Of a DNA stretch of 64,000 bases, positions 61,062 through 64,000 are shown one piece after another. Both the position numbers and the translations under genes were made by a program. Positions within the stretch are counted from its first letter, which is position 1, and every line of letters begins with the position of its first letter. The notes below the pieces were generated by a model that saw nothing but the letters and a program-made list of their open reading frames with translations, was not told where the DNA came from and ran no database searches. Origin of the DNA: Epilithonimonas arachidiradicis (GTDB lineage Bacteria > Bacteroidota > Bacteroidia > Flavobacteriales > Weeksellaceae); contig NZ_RAQH01000001.1 in NCBI RefSeq assembly GCF_003610695.1, positions 558,001-622,000 on the forward strand. The letters are read 5' to 3'.

Positions 61062-61364
61062 TTAATCTTTTAAAAATTCTGTAATTTCTCCTGTAGAAGT
61101 GATGCCTTCCAGTAATTGTGCATTGTTATTGGTGACAATTACTGTCGTGTGTGGATGATGGTTTTCAGCCAGATATTTAATCAATGGTTTTGCAGAATTG
61201 TCAAAATCATCTAAGCAAACCGTTTCTATTGGCTGGTAAGAATCTTCCATTTCAACTAAATGCGGTGCTGTATTTTCACAGTAAGAAACAACCAATGCTC
61301 CGAGACAGAAACCACCTGCAAGGCAAATCACTCCGATAGTTATAATTAGCGCATCCATAATCAA
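61062..61364 (-). CDS. Small membrane-anchored phage protein
   Basis: The 100-aa product has one N-terminal membrane segment (ALIITIGVICLAGGFCLGAL, residues 5-24) and a soluble tail with PIETVCLDDFDNSAKPLIKY and HHPHTTVIVTNNNAQLLEG. Its start overlaps the stop of the DUF3164 gene by four bases. No family recognised. Confidence 0.65.
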   Translation of the reverse strand: MIMDALIITIGVICLAGGFCLGALVVSYCENTAPHLVEMEDSYQPIETVCLDDFDNSAKPLIKYLAENHHPHTTVIVTNNNAQLLEGITSTGEITEFLKD

Positions 61365-62026
61365 TCAATTGAGAATTTGAAATTAACTCGCTTCATAATT
61401 CCGTCGCCAAAATCTACCATCTTGTAGCCTCGCACGTAACGTGATGTTCTGATATCAATCATCGCCTCATTGATGATGTCCATTGCAGAACTGAAAACCT
61501 CGCTGTTGGCTTCCGCTCTCAATTGGTCTAATGCTCTTACAGCTTTTGGGTTGTAATCGCCTTTGCTGTCAGTTTTCAAAGCGATGTTCAAAAACTTCAT
61601 CAGCAATTTTTCGTTATCTGTGTTGCCTGCCAATCCTGCCATAAATTCTTTCAGTTGATTGATGCCGTGCGCTTCGGTGCCGTTGAATGTTGGCGAGACG
61701 TTCCAACCGATTTGCATATAAGCAGAACCGTCTTCTAATGTGTGGCTGTAGCTGTCTTGCTCTGCTTTTTTGTCTCCAAATATTTCTGCATCCAGTTTGA
61801 TAATGCTTTGCAAGTCTTGAAACATCTTCACGATGCGTTCTTCTACGTCGTTTCTCTTATCGATGAAGAAATCTACATTAGCGAGAACAAAGTCGTTTTT
61901 GAGACCTTTGAGGATTTTCTTATCTTCGTGTAATTTTGCTTTTGCTTCCTTTTTTTTCGTCTCCAGTTGGGCTTGGATGTTTTCTAATTGCTCTGGTGTA
62001 AGCTGTGCAATGTCAATTGTTGTCAT
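61361..62026 (-). CDS. DUF3164 family protein
   Basis: The 221-aa protein fits DUF3164, an early-gene family typical of Mu-like phages. A long coiled N-terminus (LENIQAQLETKKKEAKAKLH) is followed by VEERIVKMFQDLQSIIKLDA and the conserved C-terminal region FSSAMDIINEAMIDIRTSRY, with VDFGDGIMKRVNFKFSID. Function is unknown. Its presence supports the transposable-phage assignment. Confidence 0.85.
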   Translation of the reverse strand: MTTIDIAQLTPEQLENIQAQLETKKKEAKAKLHEDKKILKGLKNDFVLANVDFFIDKRNDVEERIVKMFQDLQSIIKLDAEIFGDKKAEQDSYSHTLEDGSAYMQIGWNVSPTFNGTEAHGINQLKEFMAGLAGNTDNEKLLMKFLNIALKTDSKGDYNPKAVRALDQLRAEANSEVFSSAMDIINEAMIDIRTSRYVRGYKMVDFGDGIMKRVNFKFSID

Positions 62027-62029
62027 ATC

Positions 62030-62272
62030 TTATTTTTTTAATTCATTTTTCAGATAATCACTCTTCAAACCTTTATTGGCTACTTTCACTACTTCTTTAA
62101 TGATTGGCGTTTTGAAACCAGCCAGCGTAATAAGCGTTGCAATTTCTAAAGGGCTGCCTATTAAAACATTAGAAAAGTGAAATTCGTTTTTAACTAGGAT
62201 AAGAGCTTTGATGTCTTTTGGTGCGTTTGCTACTAGGTTTTCTAGTTGTTCTTGAAATTCTTGATGTGTCAT
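62030..62272 (-). CDS. Small early phage protein
   Basis: The 80-aa product (MTHQEFQEQLENLVANAPKD) has an alpha/beta pattern with KALILVKNEFHFSNVLIGSP and LEIATLITLAGFKTPII. It lies three bases before the DUF3164 start and overlaps the upstream stop. No family recognised. Confidence 0.62.
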   Translation of the reverse strand: MTHQEFQEQLENLVANAPKDIKALILVKNEFHFSNVLIGSPLEIATLITLAGFKTPIIKEVVKVANKGLKSDYLKNELKK

Positions 62273-62442
62273 AGTGCGTTATTTGTATTTGTTAATTCTT
62301 GTAATTGTTTTTGTCTGAACATCAGTTCATCGTGTATTTTTATCCACTCTTCTTGGTAACTGTCATCTTCTAGTCGAGCTTTAAGGCCTGCGATGATGTC
62401 TTCCAGCTCTTTCTCTGTTGGTGGGAACATTTCGTTGTCCAT
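62269..62442 (-). CDS. 57-residue acidic helical protein
   Basis: ATG at 62442 overlaps the stop of the upstream gene (TAATG), and its own TGA overlaps the next ATG. The product reads MDNEMFPPTEKELEDIIAGL, then KARLEDDSYQEEWIKIHDEL, and ends QLQELTNTNNAL. It is helical and acidic. Coupling on both sides makes it a real gene; no function is known. Confidence 0.65.
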   Translation of the reverse strand: MDNEMFPPTEKELEDIIAGLKARLEDDSYQEEWIKIHDELMFRQKQLQELTNTNNAL

Positions 62443-62663
62443 TATTCAATTTTTGTTAAGTAATTTTCTGGAATGGTTTGACCTTCCGTTTTCAGAGGTT
62501 CTGGATTAACGATGTAAAAATCCCGGTCTTTATCTCTGAAGCTTTTTCGGACGATGTAGATTTCGTCACCTGGTTGCAGTCCTGTTATCTGGAGTAATAA
62601 AAGCTGTGACAATGTGCAGTTCACTTTTGCTTTTTCGCCGTTTTTAAATTGTTGCTTTGCCAT
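62442..62663 (-). CDS. Small early phage protein, beta-rich
   Basis: The 73-aa product (MAKQQFKNGEKAKVNCTLSQ) looks like a small barrel with LLLLQITGLQPGDEIYIVRK and DRDFYIVNPEPLKTEGQTI. It is two bases downstream of the preceding gene and overlaps the next. No family recognised. Confidence 0.62.
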   Translation of the reverse strand: MAKQQFKNGEKAKVNCTLSQLLLLQITGLQPGDEIYIVRKSFRDKDRDFYIVNPEPLKTEGQTIPENYLTKIE

Positions 62664-62665
62664 AA

Positions 62666-62884
62666 TCAGTTTTCTTTTTGTTGTTTTCTTACTTTCATTT
62701 CGTCATAAAATTTCGTCGCATCCTGATAGCCTTTATCATATTTCTTTTCCAGTTCGTGTAATATCAAGTTTTCGGATTCTTTTAGTGCCTGTTGTTGTAG
62801 TTTTAAAGTTTCGGAGTAGCTTCCATTTGCCGGAATACTTAAAACTCTTTTCATTATCTCGTCTATAATTTGTATCGCAGTCAT
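62666..62884 (-). CDS. Small helical early phage protein
   Basis: The 72-aa product begins MTAIQIIDEIMKRVLSIPAN and ends in a charged helix (ESENLILHELEKKYDKGYQD, then EMKVRKQQKEN). It abuts its neighbours with two-base gaps. No family recognised. Confidence 0.6.
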   Translation of the reverse strand: MTAIQIIDEIMKRVLSIPANGSYSETLKLQQQALKESENLILHELEKKYDKGYQDATKFYDEMKVRKQQKEN

Positions 62885-62886
62885 TT

Positions 62887-63147
62887 CTATGTTGTTAATT
62901 TTTTATATTCTGCTATTAGAAGCCACTCGCCATTGTGTTTGAAGTATAAAAGCCTGTCATCCATATAGCGCATTTCCGGAGCATCCCAATCGTGATCCTC
63001 TATAAAACCATAAGCATCCAATATTTTTTCAGTCAGGGTTTTTGATTTTCCAATGATGTACTGGTGAATGAAGGCTCTTTCCGTCCAATCCAATAGACCA
63101 AAGATGCTGTCAAGCTGTAAAACTTTAAATAGTATTTCGTTTTTCAT
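62887..63147 (-). CDS. Small early phage protein
   Basis: The 86-aa product (MKNEILFKVLQLDSIFGLLD) contains WTERAFIHQYIIGKSKTLTE and DDRLLYFKHNGEWLLIAEYK, the latter a beta hairpin. It lies 11 bases after the ATPase gene in the early operon. No family recognised. Confidence 0.6.
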   Translation of the reverse strand: MKNEILFKVLQLDSIFGLLDWTERAFIHQYIIGKSKTLTEKILDAYGFIEDHDWDAPEMRYMDDRLLYFKHNGEWLLIAEYKKLTT

Positions 63148-63158
63148 ATATTTTGTTA

Positions 63159-63779
63159 TTATTTACCCCAATAATTTACAGCGCCCTCATCCCAAATTGT
63201 ATATCCATCTTGCCAAAACTTCCCGAAGTAGCGACCTTTGGAAAATGCTTTGAAACCTTCTACCCAAATTTTCAAATCAGCATCGAAATTCACCCTATCG
63301 GCAGTCTTTCCCATAATCTTGTTACCGTCCATCTGCATATTGAAAATCAAAAGCTTTTTATGATGCTTTTTTTTGAATGCTAGAAACTCTCTCCAGCTCA
63401 AATCTGTGTACTGAAAACTGTCAAAGAAAACCACATCTGCGCTTTGTCGTTTACTCAATCTCTCATCTACCTCTTCAATGCTCTCTTGTACTAGCTGTAA
63501 TTTTCGACCGCAATCCGCCATACCGTGCAATTTCCAAGCATTTTGCATTGTTTTGGAATTACCCTCTTCCATAGAATCATATAGAACTTTTAAACCTGCT
63601 TTTGTCAATGCTTTTGCTAGTTGCAGGAGAAAAGCTGTTTTTCCGTTTCCAGATCTTCCACTCACTGACCAAACACCCCGAGTTTCAGGATTATCGAAGT
63701 TGTCAAACCATTCGCCATCCCAATTGATCTCATCGTATTTGGTCGCCAGCAGGTCTGTTGATGACCAAGCTTTCTTCAT
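63159..63779 (-). CDS. P-loop ATPase of the phage early region
   Basis: The 206-aa protein has a Walker A in VSGRSGNGKTAFLLQLAKAL near residues 38-57, a Walker B in SADVVFFDSFQYTDLSW near 114, and LLIFNMQMDGNKIMGKTADR as a possible sensor. The order resembles RecA/DnaB-type ATPases more than MuB. It could aid replication, packaging-linked recombination or transposition; the role is not settled. Its ATG overlaps the stop of the next upstream gene. Confidence 0.75.
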   Translation of the reverse strand: MKKAWSSTDLLATKYDEINWDGEWFDNFDNPETRGVWSVSGRSGNGKTAFLLQLAKALTKAGLKVLYDSMEEGNSKTMQNAWKLHGMADCGRKLQLVQESIEEVDERLSKRQSADVVFFDSFQYTDLSWREFLAFKKKHHKKLLIFNMQMDGNKIMGKTADRVNFDADLKIWVEGFKAFSKGRYFGKFWQDGYTIWDEGAVNYWGK

Positions 63780-64000
63780 TATGCTGCATTCGGTCTGTTA
63801 AGGATTTTTCTTACCAGATTTTCGGTCAATGGCTCACCTAATCGCTGAGCTTCTCGCATTGCCGGAAGTAGAACATCTTTAAGCTCACCATAGTTCTGAC
63901 ATTCACTCTGTAGGAATCTCACTAGATTTTTGTCGGTGAGACTCGTAAGGAACTGCTCAAATCTGGTATCAATAGGACGTAGCTCACGGATGTTATATTT
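63779..64000 (-). CDS. C-terminal part of an early phage gene, cut by window edge
   Basis: The frame runs from the window edge to TAA at 63779-63781. The visible 73 residues include REAQRLGEPLTENLVRKILN and LVRFLQSECQNYGELKDVLL. The helical pattern, and the position just outside the ATPase in a Mu-like early operon, would suit the C-terminus of the transposition ATPase B, but this is a guess. The start is outside the window. Confidence 0.5.
   Translation of the reverse strand, partial: KYNIRELRPIDTRFEQFLTSLTDKNLVRFLQSECQNYGELKDVLLPAMREAQRLGEPLTENLVRKILNRPNAA

Larger units (their letters stand above)
33405..64000. mobile_element. Mu-like transposable prophage (one end in window)
   Basis: The block contains a Mu-type set: gp27/gp28-like terminases, DUF935 portal, gpF-like head protein, virion morphogenesis protein, DUF1320-like connector, DUF2586-like sheath, tube, tape measure, D-, V- and J-like baseplate proteins, collar/fibre proteins, and early DUF3164. 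No integrase is present. The left boundary is placed at a TG dinucleotide at 33405, just beyond the host terminator. The other end, with the transposase and perhaps the main repressor, is outside the window. No broken structural gene was found. Confidence 0.85.

Noticed and set aside
61015-61095. Complete phage tRNA gene
   Set aside because: Only the T-arm and a possible acceptor strand fit; the 5' half overlaps coding sequence and lacks D- and anticodon arms.
33390-64000. CRISPR array or classical defence operon
   Set aside because: No regularly spaced direct repeats beyond the three short iterons at 49374 and no cas or defence-like gene set.

Overview
The window looks like a chromosome segment of a Bacteroidota bacterium of the Chryseobacterium/Weeksellaceae type. 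The DNA is AT-rich, and promoters follow the Bacteroidetes pattern TTTG-N~21-TAnnTTTG rather than -35/-10 boxes (clear examples at 3583-3615, 18112-18144 and 56971-57003). The gene set is also typical: a methionine synthase split into two genes, outer-membrane beta-barrel receptors, DUF2911 and CtlX. These are inferences from sequence; no search was run.

Positions 1-33.4 kb are host chromosome. A glucosidase (cut by the window edge) and an SDR dehydrogenase come first. A methionine-biosynthesis operon follows (3.6-12.4 kb): promoter, SAM-I riboswitch, metX, an ACT-domain homoserine dehydrogenase without kinase domain, a sulfhydrylase, split metH and metF. Next are histidine-catabolism genes hutI and hutG with a small membrane protein between them, a HAD phosphatase, DUF2911, a methionine-type aminotransferase, miaA, a thioredoxin-like protein, a NUDIX hydrolase, xerD, a dCMP deaminase, enoyl-CoA hydratase, an RlpA-like lipoprotein, eno and gltA. 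Two arginine-deiminase-superfamily genes follow, separated by an inverted-repeat-flanked four-helix-bundle gene. Two tandem beta-barrel receptor paralogues end this part. Several intergenic spaces hold dispersed repeats.

From about 33.4 kb to the right edge lies a Mu-like (transposable, contractile-tailed) prophage, read mainly on the minus strand; only one end is inside the window. From the end inward there are tail fibre and collar genes, baseplate (J, LysM, V and D-like), holin, tape measure, a frameshifted tail-assembly chaperone, tube, sheath, a one-piece spanin candidate, lysozyme, capsid, and protease with a nested scaffold. A plus-strand block (49.4-55.8 kb) then carries a baseplate gene, Mu gp27/gp28-type terminases, connector genes, a DUF935 portal and a head-morphogenesis protein fused to an ADP-ribosyltransferase domain. 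It diverges from the protease gene across a 140-bp space with three 21-bp iterons. Beyond 55.8 kb is the regulatory and early region: small HTH genes, an exported accessory protein, an XRE repressor with an operator palindrome on its promoter, a short plus-strand unit built like an attenuator, and many small early genes including DUF2786, a phage C-terminal-domain protein, DUF3164 and a P-loop ATPase. The transposase itself is not in the window.

The least explained items are the attenuator-like unit at 57.5-57.75 kb, the inverted-repeat-flanked four-helix-bundle gene at 27.0-27.5 kb, the ADP-ribosyltransferase fused to the head protein, and the predicted -1 frameshift at 43659-43665.
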